64,000 bases of DNA, taken from NCBI RefSeq assembly GCF_000002865.3, contig NW_001865039.1, positions 2,357,315 through 2,421,314 on the forward strand, read 5' to 3'. The number at the start of each line of letters is the position of its first letter. Positions within the stretch are counted from its first letter, which is position 1. Position numbers and translations under genes: made by a program. The notes beneath the pieces were generated by a model. It was given only the letters and a program-made list of their open reading frames with translations, made no database searches and was not told where the DNA came from. Shown piece by piece: positions 35,349-47,600 of this stretch. The stretch is from Monosiga brevicollis MX1 (lineage: Eukaryota > Opisthokonta > Choanoflagellata > Craspedida > Salpingoecidae).

Positions 35349-36750
35349 TCAGGCATAATGGGCAAAGGAAGAGATGAACGATGGATACGCCGTGCTTAGT
35401 GTGGCGTAGGCTGAAGATGTGACGGCAGCCTCGGCTAGGACACCGGGTGCATCTGACAAGGATTCTGCGGAGCTGGCAGTTGGCGGCCGACTCGCTTCGA
35501 CCTGGGGTGCCAGTACGTCGGCAAACATGCCAATGGTAGATGGAAATTGTTGCGACAAAGTGGCATAGGCATGGGCACTTGCTCTCAAAGGCGAGTCCAG
35601 GGAAGCATCTGTTTTCGCTGCGTGCGATGAGCCAGGTGAAGCAGCCGGAGCTTCGGCCTCAAAGTCACTGCTTTCTGTTACTACCACCAGGGCCGAGGCT
35701 TCCTGTTGAGCCAGATCGGCGGCTGCTTGGGCTGCTGCTTCAGCTTCGGCTGCAGCTTTTGCCTCTTCGGCGGCTTTTTGAGCCTGCTGTGCGGCGACGT
35801 GCTGCTCAAGAAAGTACGTGCTAAAGGCCTTGACGTCCTCTGAAGAGACGCCATGAAGGAGAGGCGTCAGAATGGCAACCAAGGTCGGGGCGTCGATGTG
35901 ATCGGGCATCTTCTGCCGATCGGCATCAAAAGCAACCATTGCAGAGATGTGGGGATAGCGGCTGATGCACTCGGTAACAAACGGGGCAGGAAGACCCTGT
36001 GATGGGAATTTGGATAGCAGGGGCTCAAGCTGGGCTTCAATCGCCAGGCGCTGGGCTCGAATCTCAGCATCCATGCGCTCACGGCGTCGTTGAACATCGG
36101 CCTGTACGCGAGAGCGCGAGTCACCGGTGGCGGCGTGAAGGCGGTCTTTGAGGTGTTCCATGACGACCTGCATGGATTTGGCATAGGGGGAGCTATCGTT
36201 GAGGTTGCTATAGCGTGGGTTGTTGCGCATGAGGAAGGCGGCCAAAAAGTCCACTGGGTTGAAGCGACCGACGAGCGACTCAGAGGCGGGGTCGATGCCG
36301 CGCTTTTCGAGATCACTAAGAACAGCTTCCAGACCCATGACCACGGGGCCAAGACATTTCTCCACCAGGTACACGCGGGTGCGCAGGTCCACAATGCCAG
36401 ACTCGGAAAGCCACGAGGTCGCCAGCAGGTCGATTGGCACCTGCGATCACAACATCAAACGTCAGCGGCGCACACGGGCGCAAGAATAGCGAGGAGCAGG
36501 CCCAAAGGACAACGCCTCACAACAAAACAAGAAGGACACACAAGAAGCGATGCCGATCGAGCAGAGCAAACAGGCGTGCGTTGAGACTTGCGTTTTGGAG
36601 AGTCTCCAATTGATGTTGAATCTCGCGTTGTTGCTTTTCAAGTTTGTTGCGGCGCACAATCTTGCGGGCCACAAGTTTGAGGGAATGGCGTTTCTGCAAG
36701 GCCGCGGCTGAGGCAGGACGCCGCGGTGGTGGCATGGGCTGTGCCATCAT
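35349..36750 (-). CDS. Protein with a Dpy-30-like helical motif, possibly ciliary (EFCAB5-like)
   Basis: Exon 2 (36440-35349) is a clean 363-codon frame. Exon 1 (36750 to about 36538) supplies an Arg/Lys-rich start (MAQPMPPPRRPASA) and a short coiled coil; its donor is uncertain but phase 0 fits. Total about 434 aa. Residues about 75-140 contain YLVEKCLGPVVMGLEAVL followed by FNPVDFLAAFLMRNNPRYS, which has the spacing of the Dpy-30/RIIa-type dimerisation motif (helix, then P-x-x-[FY]-LA-x-x-L-M-R-N-N-P). Such motifs dock to anchoring proteins in axonemes and chromatin complexes, and the NNPRY ending recalls EFCAB5. The middle is an Ala/Gln/Glu-rich helix, and the C-terminus is Ala/Ser-rich with two SAYATLS-type repeats. 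No EF-hand is visible. Confidence 0.7.
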
Positions 36751-37330
36751 GTCCAAGGCCCTGCCCGAACACAACGTATCTGCAGCAACAGCGCTGGATC
36801 ACGACCAGAATCACCGCTTTGGGCCAAATGGCGGCCTCGCACCACGGTGATCAGGACCGATGTCCCCTTTTGGTTGGTGTTCCCTCTCGAACAATTAACC
36901 AGTCACTTTGCGGTTTGCTTTGCACCAAACAGGTCAGCCCGCGCAGGTGCGTTTGGAGCGAGGCGTCCTGCCGTTCTTCCTGGCTCGACGCGTCGTGTTG
37001 GGTGCTGGCGCTTTTTGTTGATCTGGTTGCCAAGATCAAATGCGAAACCAGTGATGGTAATATCTCTACTGTCGACGTGAAAGTATTTTACTAATTGTAT
37101 TCTGCGGCGTTTCACCACGCTTTACATAAGCTTGCTTCTCAAGGCAAGTCCCTAATGGGAGGTTTCTAGGGAAGTTTTATAGGAGTTGTATGCACTCGCG
37201 CGTGCGTAGTGTGCTGTTGTCAGCGTCCCACTGCTCCTGCTTGACTCGTCCCACACTCCTGCTCCTCTGACAACACGTACCATTGCCACCCACGACACAT
37301 GATACCATCTCTGAAGCTCTCCCTCTGAAG

Positions 37331-37374
<44 letters not shown>

Positions 37375-38063
37375 GCACCCCCATCAACCCAACCTCTCCC
37401 TTCTCTCTCTCTTTGTCTCTCACTTCTGGCGTTCTGCTCAAGTCGCCAAACGATCTGGTGTCGGAATAGCTCGAAGAGGCGTTTGCCTCTTTTTACAACG
37501 CGCGTAACAGCTTTTGCAGCATTCCATCGGGTGCGAGAGCGAGAGACGAGACGCAAGCGGCTTTGTGTCACGCCAATTGGGCTCTCGTTTTTGATCCATG
37601 CTCGGCACCGGCACAACTGGCACCGCCCTTTTCCCACCAATTTTGTCGTCATTCTTTGCCTCTCGGCGCAAGAGGTAAGAGAGAAATGTGTGGCGTGCCG
37701 CTTGCCGTCCTCTATCCGTCCTGGCCATGGCTTGGGTGTGTTCCGCGCCATTTCAACTCGCTCAAAGCGCGTGCTTCCCCGGATAATTTTTTAGGGTACC
37801 GCCTGCCCGCGTGAGGGCCTTTTTCTCTGCTCTTGAGCGCCACAGACTTATTGATATTGAGCACAGCCTACCTGAGCACCGTCTTATTCAAACCTTGGCC
37901 CGGTTTTGGGCGCTGCGATTTCCGCATGCTCTCAGCAACATTGATGTGTCGCCAACCGAGACGAAGAGGAGGCTAGCCTCCCCGTGCTTCTCTCTCCGAT
38001 TCAGTACAGCAAACAATAGTCTCACAGCTGTGGTACTCTTGGATTTTCCTTCGAACCGTCACA
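36751..38063. promoter_or_regulatory. Long divergent spacer upstream of the ankyrin-bZIP gene
   Basis: About 1.3 kb with no coding support on either strand. It carries a CT array at 37336-37370 followed by CT-rich sequence to about 37430. This is the largest divergent spacer here and presumably contains both promoters and a long leader for the + gene. Confidence 0.45.
37336..37370. repeat. (CT)17 microsatellite
   Basis: Perfect CT repeat on the + strand in the divergent spacer. Confidence 0.95.
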
Positions 38064-38222
38064 ATGGCACGGATGGGAGACAAGCTTGTCCTTGTCTTGT
38101 GTGGCCTCTTCCTACTTGCTACTGTCACCCGCGCCGTGCCTGTGCGCGACCGTCGCTTTCTCTCAATCAGCATTGACTTGAGTGTCCCTTTGGATATTCT
38201 ATTTCCCGGTGATCCCACAACA

Positions 38223-38284
<62 letters not shown>

Positions 38285-41012
38285 GGCAGCAACAACGGCA
38301 CTTCCCTCCACGACCAGCACCAGTGATACCTCCCCTGTTGTGGACCCTCCCACCACCACCACCACCACCACCACCACAACGACAACGACAACAACGACAA
38401 CGACAACAACGACAACGACAACGACAGCTCCTCCGAGCTTTTCATGTTGGTACAACATCACCTGGGATCGATTCATTGGCACCGGCATTGAGCTGAGCAT
38501 CCTCAAGCAAGTCGTGGCCGATCGGACCTTATTTCAGATTGGAACCAGCCTCAATGTCTCTTTTTCTTGGCTGATGATTCAGTCGTTTGATATTGTGCCC
38601 ATCACGGCCACGACTGGCGTTTCCTACCCCCGCCTGGTGACCAACTTTGACAACCAAACAATTCGTGACCTCTTCCAAGCTTACATCGATGCCTCAGGTG
38701 AAATCAGCGTCGTCCTTGGCGATACTTTGACCATCCCCGCGGGGTCCATGGAAACTCTGCCTTCCTCTGCCAATCCCACCACGCAAGGGCCCAACACTTC
38801 CGACCCAGGCAACGATGTCCCCACTGCTGATTCGCTTGCCAGCTGGCTTCTCACCATCGTCGTGGTGGCTGCTGCCGTTGTTCTTCTCTTCGGCGTTGGC
38901 TGGGCCGTCAAGAGTCATAGCTCCACGAGCTCCAAAAGTAACCCGCACTTGTCCGAAGGTGGTCTTACCCCCTTGCACATGGCGGTCATTCAACATGATC
39001 CCACGAGCTTGCAGGCCCTCTTTGGTGCTTCCCAACAAAGCGTCGACTTGGTCCCTGACATCCCCATGGCCAACCTCTCCTCTTCTTGGGACCAAGGAAC
39101 CCGTTCCTCCATCTCCTCCCTCCAATATCCATACTCAGCCGCCACTCACACCACCAGTTTGGACAGCTACACCAGCGAAGCGGCGATGGCGCCTCATGGC
39201 ATGCCAGCTACAATCCTCACACCAGGTGGGCTTGCGCGGTACCAAAATCCTTGTAGTAGTTGGTGTTGTTTGAGTTGTTCGAGTTGTTGGGGTTGTTTGA
39301 GTTGTTTGAGTTGTCGTCATTGCTGGCGTCACCGCTATCATCGTGATCGTAGCTTATTACCCTCGGGCATCTCTTTTCGTTGAATGCCTCTCACTTTCTG
39401 GCCTAACTTCTGTCTTGCTTGTAATCACCCACAGCACAACGACTGCAACTTGATCAACGCGATGGTGCTGGTTGGACGGCTTTAGCCTGGGCTGTCCAGG
39501 CTCGCAACGGCGAGCTCATGCACCAACTGCTCTCCCTGGGAGCCGATCCAAACATTCCCAACAAGGATCAGCAGTCACCTCTGCATCTGGCCGTGCTTGT
39601 GAACGCTGATCGGCGCATTATAGAAATGCTGGTAGCCGCAGGTGCCAATATCGACGCCATGGACGCCGAGGTATCTTCAAAGCCCTGCTACATTTTAGTT
39701 GACATTCGCCTGCCCTTGCCGCGCTCATTCTGCCGACGTTCTTGCTGATAGATGAATACACCATTGATACACGCTTGCCGACATGGCCGCTTGGACGTGG
39801 TTCGCCTCTTCTGTCAGCTCAAGTGCACCCCTAGTCTGGGAGACAGTCGTGGCATGACGGCGGCCATGCACGCGGTAGTCCAAGATCAACACCAGGTATT
39901 AAGTCATCTTCTTAAGACGGACCCTACGAGCATCAACACCCAGGATGCCAAGGGCTGGTCGCTGCTGCATTGGGCCCTGGCCATGGGCTGCAACGAATGT
40001 GTTCGCCTCTTGTGCCGAGTACCGGGTCTCAACACTTTGCTCACAACCAAGAACCGGGACAATATATTCCACTTTGCCGCCAAACATGGCGACTTGGAGG
40101 TGAGAGCCGCGTTGAGCTGTGGATATTTTAGCCGAGGCTGTTACAGTCCAGCATCGAGCAAAAGCGTCAATGCGTCACCTCGCACTTCACGCTGCCTCAT
40201 TGTTTTTTTTTTTTTTTTTTTCTCTTTGCCTTGCTCAACCCTTTACCAGATCATCACAGACCTGATACACTTTTTGCAAACCCCTGAGGCACGAGATTCA
40301 GTCAAGGGCTACACCATTGATGTTTCGGAGATGCTTACCAGCGCCAACTTGGAGGACAGGACACCACGCGACTTGGCAGAAGACAGCGGCAACCCGAAAG
40401 CGGCGGCCTGGATCTCAGGCATGATTCTCCAGCTTCGGCACGGTATGACCGCTTGCCGTGTGATTCCCTCTTTTCGTATCTTTCAGAAAATGGTGTTTTG
40501 GCGCTTCGTTTGCCTTGTTTGAGCCGCGGACGCTCATGCCGTTTTTCGAAACGCGAACTTTGGCCGCAGGTGGAGCCAGCTCGACCAAGCTGTCACCTGC
40601 GACGCACTCGTCGGCATCACCCATGCTGTCTCCGATTTCCCATAGCTCAGCCGTTATGTCACCCATGAATTCGGATGAGGATGTAGCTCGACGCCTAGGT
40701 TCGCCACCAAACCGACCCTCTGGCTGGGCCCTCGCAGCTCAACCCGCTGCTCAACCCGCTGCTCGTGAGCGCGAGAGAGACAGCTCAGAGTCAGAGGACC
40801 CGGCTCGCATGGAGAAACGCTCAGCACAACAACAGCGCCGTCGTGACCGGCGGCGCGTGTACATGCGCAAGCGCCGTGCGGACGAGCGTTTGGAACTGGA
40901 CTCCATGTCTGCTCAAGTTGAAGCCCTGCGTTCGGCCAATGCCGACCTGGAAAAGATTTGCCAGGTTCTTCGCGGCGAGGCCGACATGCTTCGTCGCCAG
41001 ATTCGAAGCTAG
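38064..41012 (+). CDS. Predicted type I membrane protein with intracellular ankyrin repeats and C-terminal bZIP
   Basis: Exons 38064-39225, 39435-39670, 39752-40099, 40250-40442 and 40570-41012 join in phase (1, 0, 0, 1) to give 793 aa. In order: a signal peptide (hydrophobic LVLVLCGLFLLATV, likely cut after TRA), two threonine tracts at about residues 51-68 and 94-121, a Cys-poor ectodomain of about 120 residues with sequons NIT, NVS and NQT, and one membrane helix (residues about 261-283, WLLTIVVVAAAVVLLFGVGW). Next come six or so ankyrin repeats starting GGLTPLHMAV, SPLHLAVLVNADRRIIEMLV, NTPLIHACRHGRLDVVRLF, WSLLHWALAMG and ending LEDRTPRDLAEDSGN, a Ser/Pro linker, and a basic region plus zipper (residues 728-793). 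The zipper has Leu or Met every seventh residue for six heptads. By topology it could be a membrane-tethered transcription factor released by proteolysis (inference). No EGF or LNR repeat is present. Confidence 0.85.
38217..38427 (+). repeat. Threonine-coding trinucleotide tracts (ACG/ACA/ACC)n
   Basis: Two microsatellite-like blocks in the ectodomain of the ankyrin-bZIP protein, split by a unique Ser/Pro-rich segment. They give mucin-like Thr runs. All repeat codons stay Thr despite mixed third bases, so the amino acid rather than the DNA repeat appears conserved. Confidence 0.9.
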
Positions 41013-42374
41013 TTCAGCTTGACCATCTTCGAACTGGATTAGGTATATTCAATCCCCTGGTCTCGACACAATCACTATTGAGACGCATCTGGTCCCTTGG
41101 TGTATGCAAGAGTCGACCGCCACATACGGCTTCTTGGCCGTGCATGGCCATACTATTATGACGGTGATTTTATTTGTTTTGTTTAGTTTTGTTTTGTTCT
41201 TGTCCCCGCCTCTCTTACTTGACTGCCCGTCGCCATGCGCTTCTCCTTCTTTCTCTGTTCCTTTCCCCTCATATTCTTCAGCCAATGCTAAATACTTGGG
41301 AAGAAAGCGATCATGGTTGTTGCTGTTGTGCAAGCTGGCTGAATGTTGTGGTCTCTGCACACAGGCGATTATGTGCCTCCCAAGGAGGCTTTCTACTTTG
41401 TATGTTGTTGTATCGGAAAACTGGGTTTTCGCCATACTATGTCTGTTCGTTCTTGCTTTCCGTGGTCTGTGACCTCTGATTCCCGCACATCTCGATGATG
41501 AGTATTTTGTCGCCTTCCTGACCCTCTCGTCGACTATCAATTGACCGTTGGCCTCTCAAGAGGCAGACAAAAGTATCGCTCGTCTCAGTTTTTCTTCTTT
41601 CCATCGTGTGTGCTCCACACGGGCACGTGAGGTTCGAATATGAGTACCACATTTTGCGCGCTGAGACTTCTCTTATTATTTGGTTTCCGAGAGTGCAGCT
41701 GGCTCATCTGCACACACACACACACACACACCACGTTGTGGTCTTTTGAATTGGTGCAATCTTGATTGTATTGCACAATCCTCGAACCAGCGATGTCAGA
41801 CGGTCTTGGCCTTTTGTCTTTTGGTCCTGCTTAAACTTGACGTCTCGATCTCTGTTTTATCTCTTGTGGGGGCTTGAAATTAACGTTGCTGTATTTTGCG
41901 ACAGCGGTACGTTCTCTGATTGCGACCACGCCGCCCGCCCAAAAAAAAAAAAAAAAAAAAAAGGAACACGCTCACTGGATGTGCTGAGACGGCAATGGGT
42001 GATGCGGATCACTGCAAAACGCGGCGGTTGGCCTTGAAGAAGAAGCATTCACTCACTCGCTTCTGGTGCGTGGAACACGGGTTATATCATTGTCGCAGGA
42101 ACTGTGTGCCTCCCTCACACAGCTGGTCGAGTCGAGAAGCGTGATTGCGCCTTGACAGGTCAGTTGACGTGGGCGCGCAGCACCCGCGATCGCCGCCGCC
42201 TCTGCACCGACCGAGTCCCGATCATTCATGACTAGCAGCCTTCAATCCATCTATCGACCTGCCAATCCTGGTTTCCATTCACACACATACAGCACATGCT
42301 CGCCATCACCAACACCCAACGCCGCTTGACTCTGGCTCACGACCTCTTGACGCACTGCTAGAGCCACCGCCGCC
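41013..42374. other. Spacer between two + strand genes
   Basis: About 1.36 kb. It contains a short CA repeat (41711-41731) and 22 A at 41941-41962. It holds the 3' end of the ankyrin-bZIP gene and the promoter of SHMT-GcvT. No coding frame is supported. Confidence 0.45.
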
Positions 42375-45300
42375 ATGTCGAGCGCCCTGCGCATGGCCCC
42401 GCGGGCTCCAGCAGCCCTGCTGGTTGGACGCCAACAAGCGCGTACCTTTTTTGCCTACCAAAAGACGAGCCCAGCAGTGACGTCGCTTGTGGAACAGGCC
42501 GTGCGCGACGAAACTCGTCGTCAACGTGACGAGCTGGTCCTCATCCCATCCGAGTCGATTTGCTACCCCGAGTGCGAGAAGGTCTTGGCATCTCCTTTTG
42601 GCAACATCTACGCTGAAGGACAGCCCGATTTGCGTCTCAGCCGCGTATCCCCCGACCTGGCCACGGACCGTGAATACTTTCATGCCTGGCATCGCCGCCT
42701 TAGCGATGGCCGCTTCTACCGCGGTTGCAATGAGAGCGACCGCGTCGAGCTCCTCGCCAAACACTATGTGGCCAACACCTTTGCCCGCCTGGAGGGCGGC
42801 ATCTCGGCCGATCGTATCCATGCCAACGTCCAGGCCCTTTCTGGCTCCCCTGCCAACCTCGCCATCTACGCTGGTCTGCTCCGCCCAGGAGACCGCCTTC
42901 TCACGCTTCACCTCTCGCACGGTGGTCACCTCTCCCATGGCTCCCCCTTCAACGTGTCTGGCAAGCTCTATGCTACCACCCAGTACCAGATCGACCCCAA
43001 CTCACGCAAGCTTGACTACGATGCCATTGCTCGCTTGGCCCAGGAGAAGCGCCCTGCCATGATTGTGGGTGGTGCCTCAGCCTACCCTTTTGACTGGGAC
43101 TGGGCTCGACTCCGCGAGATTGCCGATGACGTTGGAGCCTTGCTCCATGCTGATGTTTGCCATCTGGCTGGCCTCATCATTGGCGGTCAGCTCCAGAACC
43201 CTTTGCCCTATGCTGACACAGTCATGTTCACCACCCACAAGACCCTCATGGGCCCCCGAGGTGCCGTCATCGTGACGAAGGACAAAGATATGGCCCGCCG
43301 CATCGATAATGCCGTCTTCCCCGGCATGCAGGGTGGCCCCCACATGAACAGCATTGCCGGCATTGCCCGCATGTTTGAGCTCATTGACCATCACTACGAC
43401 GACTACAAGGAGCTTCAACGTCTGGTTGTGCACAACTCCAAGGTCTTTGCCGATGCATTGGTGTCGCAAGGCTTCTCGCTCGAGTACGGCGGTACCGAAA
43501 ACCACATGGTGCTGATCGACCTCAAGAAGTACCGCGTACGTATTTGCAGACCCCAAAACTCTCAAATGAAAACTGCATACCCATCACCGTGTGTGTGTGT
43601 GTGTGTCTGGTCCTTCCAGCTCGACTCACATCCTCTTTTGGACTTTGAATAGGTGGCCGATGGTTGTCCTCTGGACGGTGAGACGGCGTCCCGTCTGCTC
43701 GAGAATGTTGGCATTATTGTCAACAAGGTGTGTACCCACATGGAATGAATGTCCACGCTTACGAGCTTTTTTTTTTTTTTTGAATAGAAGGCAGGAACAA
43801 ATCTCACCTGGCCCACGTCGTTGTATAGAACACTCTGCCTGGCGATGAGAATGCTTCCGACTCTAGCGGTTTGCGTGTGGCTACCCCTTGGTTGACGCAG
43901 CGCGGTGTCACTGATGCCCAAATCCACGAGCTGGCCACTATCATGCAGTGAGTTGCCGACGCTGAGCCATGCACCACCCTGCTTTGGTGTATTTCTGCTT
44001 GTGGCAGTGAAGTCTCGTCCTTCTGGTGCCCTCGTACTGTGCTTGCAAACGACGGTGATGATATTTTGACTCGAAACCCGCACTGCTTCAAATAGCGAGC
44101 TCCTGTCCTCCGCCAACGGCTTTCAGGTGTGGGCTCCCTCGGGTGACGAGAAGTGCCGCGCCCGCGTTCCCTTCCAAGTCTTGCGTGACAGCCGCGCCAA
44201 GGTCAGTGACCACCTCATTCTGAGTGCCGTGCTATCGATCGTGCGCCCTGCTCGCGCTATCCCCCCCCNNNNNNNNNNNNNNNNNNNNNNNNNNNNNNNN
44301 NNNNNNNNNNNNNNNNNNTCCTCGATCCCACTGCTTGTTTACAGGTTCGCGCCTTGGCGCGCTCGCTGCCCTATCCCAAGCTGGACGAGTCCAAGTACAG
44401 CGACGCCGAGTTCGACCTGCTGAAGGACGCGGCTCACATCAATGGTCTGACCGCCATCACCGTGCGTGGCGAAAAGGCCAAGCTGGGCCTGGACCAACTT
44501 CTGACTGCAGACGTGCTTCCTCTCGAGAAGAATGGTGTGGTGACCAGCCGCATGTATTTGGCTGATGGCACGGAGCTTTCCGATGTGAGTCCACGGAAGG
44601 GCACCGTATTATGGTCGTCACATTCACATTCGCAACTCTTATCATGATCCACGTCTGCACGGCTCATGCCCGTGTGTCACACTCTTTATGCAGGTGCATG
44701 TTGCATACGTCGGTCGCCGGGACTCCATTGCATCCGGCCCCAACGGCGAGGATGTTTTTGTGCTGTTTGCCCCCGATGCACAAGCTGATGCCGTGTTGGA
44801 ATGGATTGAAGCAGCTTCTGGTGAGTCCTTGTTCGACGCTCGTTCGCGCAGGCAGTGCCACATGCAAAAACATGCTGATGGACAGATTTGTCTGTGGCCA
44901 TGGTCCTTTCTGTGCGTCGTTTGAAGTCTCGATTTGTGGCTGTGTTTTTGTTCCTCTGTTTTGTTTCTATTTGTATTGGGGGTGACTGTTTTGGCCTCCC
45001 TCTTTCCCTTCTTTTTTCTTCCTTTTTTTTTTCTTCTTACTTCTTAGCCTCCTCCCTATGAGATAGTGGCCATTGCGCTCGCGCTTTCTCATGTCTCTGC
45101 GTATGGCATCATTATATTTTTTTTAGATGGTTACGTCTCGCTGTCTAAGCGCGACCCGTACATGAAGGTGGACGGCCCCTTGGCGGTCCATGCCTGCACA
45201 GAAGCTAACCTGCCCACCGAAGTGGCAGATGCCATTCGTGCCAAGAGTGGTTTTGCCGATGTGCAGATCGTTCACGACAAACCCTTCTTCGTGGGCCAAG

Positions 45301-47600
45301 AAATTGTGTCGCCCGCCGGCTCCCCTTTGCCCGCCTTTTCCTGGTCGCCCAGTGACGGCACAGACAAGAGTACCGTCTACCATGGTGGGTTGCCGTATGC
45401 TGCGTCGCGAGCTTTGGCTCTGCTTCGTCTCCGAAAGCTTGTCATTGACCATTTTTGTGCTATCCCGCAGCCTGGCATGAGGCCAATGGCGGTTCCATGG
45501 TGCCATTTGGCGGCTGGTCCATGCCCGTCAAGTATGAGACAGGCATTTCAGCTGAGGTATGCTTCAGCTCAGTCGTGGCCTCGATGAAATTGCAGCGACT
45601 GCCCTCCTTCAAGGCTTCCGTCGTCTTTGCTTGCTACGTCTCACTCACACGCTGCTTGCTGACCTTCCCAGCATCGGGCAGTGCGAAAGGCGGCGGCCCT
45701 ATTCGATGTCAGCCACATGAGCGCTGTGGCGGTGGAGGGTCCGAATGCGCTGGCTTTTTTGGAGCTCGTCTTTGCCAACACGGCGGCCCGCCTCGTGGAT
45801 AACGAGGCGCAATACACGTCAGTTGATTGTGCTGTTGGCCCTTGTCAGCGTGTTTGAGCGGCAGACACATTGTATTGACAGGATTCAGATATGATTGCCC
45901 GCCGCCGTTGGTTCAAAAAAAGTTTCTCCTTTCTCCCTCATTCCGTGATCCTCGCGATTAGATACATGTTGCGTGAGGATGGCACGGCGCTGGATGATGC
46001 CTACGTCTACCGCTTCAACCAGGAGAAGTTTATGGTCGTCCTCAATGCTGGCAACTATGAACAAGATATTGCTTGGCTCACCGCCGTCAACGAGGTGGGT
46101 CTCTTGCCGATCTCACATGACACCCCTACTCGCGTTCTTGCCCCACTCACCATCTGCCCATAATGCACGCAGGGTCGTGTGAGCATCGACGTCGCCAACC
46201 CTAGCAAGCGGTTGACCACGCCGGCCAACGTGTACCCGCTCCGTGAGGCCGGTGACAAGTCTCTCATCGGCATTGCCTTCCAGGTTTGGCTTTGCTTGCC
46301 CGTGGCCGTGCTGCAAAGACTGCAACAAGCACTCACAGTACAAACTCGTTGTCGCTACCAACCTCAGGGTCCCTTGAGCATGGATGTCCTGGCTCGATGC
46401 ACCGCAAGCGCGGATGAGGTGAGTATTCTCCAAGTTTCGAGTCGCCGATATTTGAAAGTTCAGACAAACTAACATTTGTCATTTCTTCTTCTGATCTGCC
46501 CGTCGCATTCGCAGGTGCATGCTTTGCGCGGTGGCAAGCTCAACGATATTCACCATATTCACGTGGCTGGCAAGCCTGTCATTGCTGCCCGCACTGGCTA
46601 CACTGGCGAGGTGGGATCGTGCTGTTTACGTCCTCGAGATTAGCTCACCTATTTTGTTTGTACTGCTGCATTCCGTTGAGTCGCTTTTTGATACATGTGT
46701 TTGTTTGTTTGTTTACAATTCCCCTCTTGGCCTTTTTTGGCGGCACGCTGGCTCGGCCTGATCAACTTGAGCTCAAAATCCTTTGGCCTGGTGGCTTGCT
46801 ACATTTCCCTAGGAGATTGGCTACGAGCTGTTCTTCCATCCTGATCACGCCCAAACGGTTTGGGACGCGCTCTTGGACGAGGGTCGGGCGGATGGTGTCA
46901 TCCCGGCCGGTCTTGGTGCTCGTGACTCGACTCGCATCCAAGCGGGCTTCCCTCTTTTTGGCCATGTACGTTTCAACCAAGCGCCTTCCATCATATTCTT
47001 CAAGCGTGCATGAAGCCATTGGCGTGCTCTCATTCGTATCTTCGCCCCCGTGCAGGAGCTGGAGGGTCCCGAGGAGCTGTCGCTGACCGAGGCGGATTAT
47101 GGTTACGTGTCGCGTTTCCATCGCCCCTTCTACGTGGGTCGCGACGCCTACATCGAGCGCACACACCCTCGCAATAAGCGTTTGCTGCGCCTGCACGGCC
47201 AGGGCCGCCAGGCTGCTCGCCCCGGTCACACCGTCGTGGTTGACGGTACGAATATCATAGACTTTGTGACTTCCGCTCTGAGGAGTGGCCCTCGCTGGTC
47301 GCGACCGGGACCCCCAACTACATCGGCGTGCTCATGTTTCCACGTGCGTGTTTGAATTGGATTGTAGGTCGGGCTGTGGGAACCGTGACAAGCTTTGCCT
47401 TTACGGACGATGACTTCAACTATGTGGCCATTGCTGCGGTGGAGGCTTCGTACAACCCCGTGCCTGGCTCGACCGTCGACATTGCCCGCATGGAGCCGAG
47501 CAAGGTTCAGCAAGGCAAACTCACGGAGAAAAAGGTCGTTCAGCTCACCGCCACGACTCGTTTCCCCACGGCTGAGGAGAAGGCCAGCTGGCGCCAATGA
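42375..47600 (+). CDS. Mitochondrial fusion of serine hydroxymethyltransferase and glycine-cleavage T protein
   Basis: Sixteen exons: 42375-43535, 43653-43727, 43829-43947, 44096-44201, 44345-44584, 44694-44820, 45127-45384, 45471-45556, 45672-45817, 45962-46094, 46173-46283, 46368-46418, 46515-46610, 46813-46965, 47056-47245 and 47368-47600. All phases match, giving 1094 aa. The start is Arg/Ala-rich and acid-poor (MSSALRMAPRAPAALLVGR), fitting a mitochondrial presequence. Residues about 40-500 are PLP-dependent SHMT: LIPSES, GSPANLAIY, the TTHKT motif with lysine 289, GPRG, and GMQGGPHMNSIAGIA. SHMT interconverts serine and glycine using THF. Residues about 510-695 are a poorly recognised linker domain. 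From about 696 the protein is aminomethyltransferase: MVPFGGWSMPVKY, HRAVRKAAALFDVSHM, TGYTGEEIGYELFF, AGLGARDSTR. That half makes methylene-THF from the H-protein intermediate. Exon 5 lies beside an intronic gap. Confidence 0.92.
44269..44318. other. Assembly gap (50 N) in an SHMT-GcvT intron
   Basis: Run of N after eight C, inside the intron before exon 5. It does not touch coding sequence in the model given. Confidence 0.99.

Noticed and set aside
37152-37794. Overlapping frames of 70-200 codons on both strands
   Set aside because: Low-complexity Arg/Glu or Ser/Leu sequence from the CT array, no recognisable domain, and no consistent exon partners.
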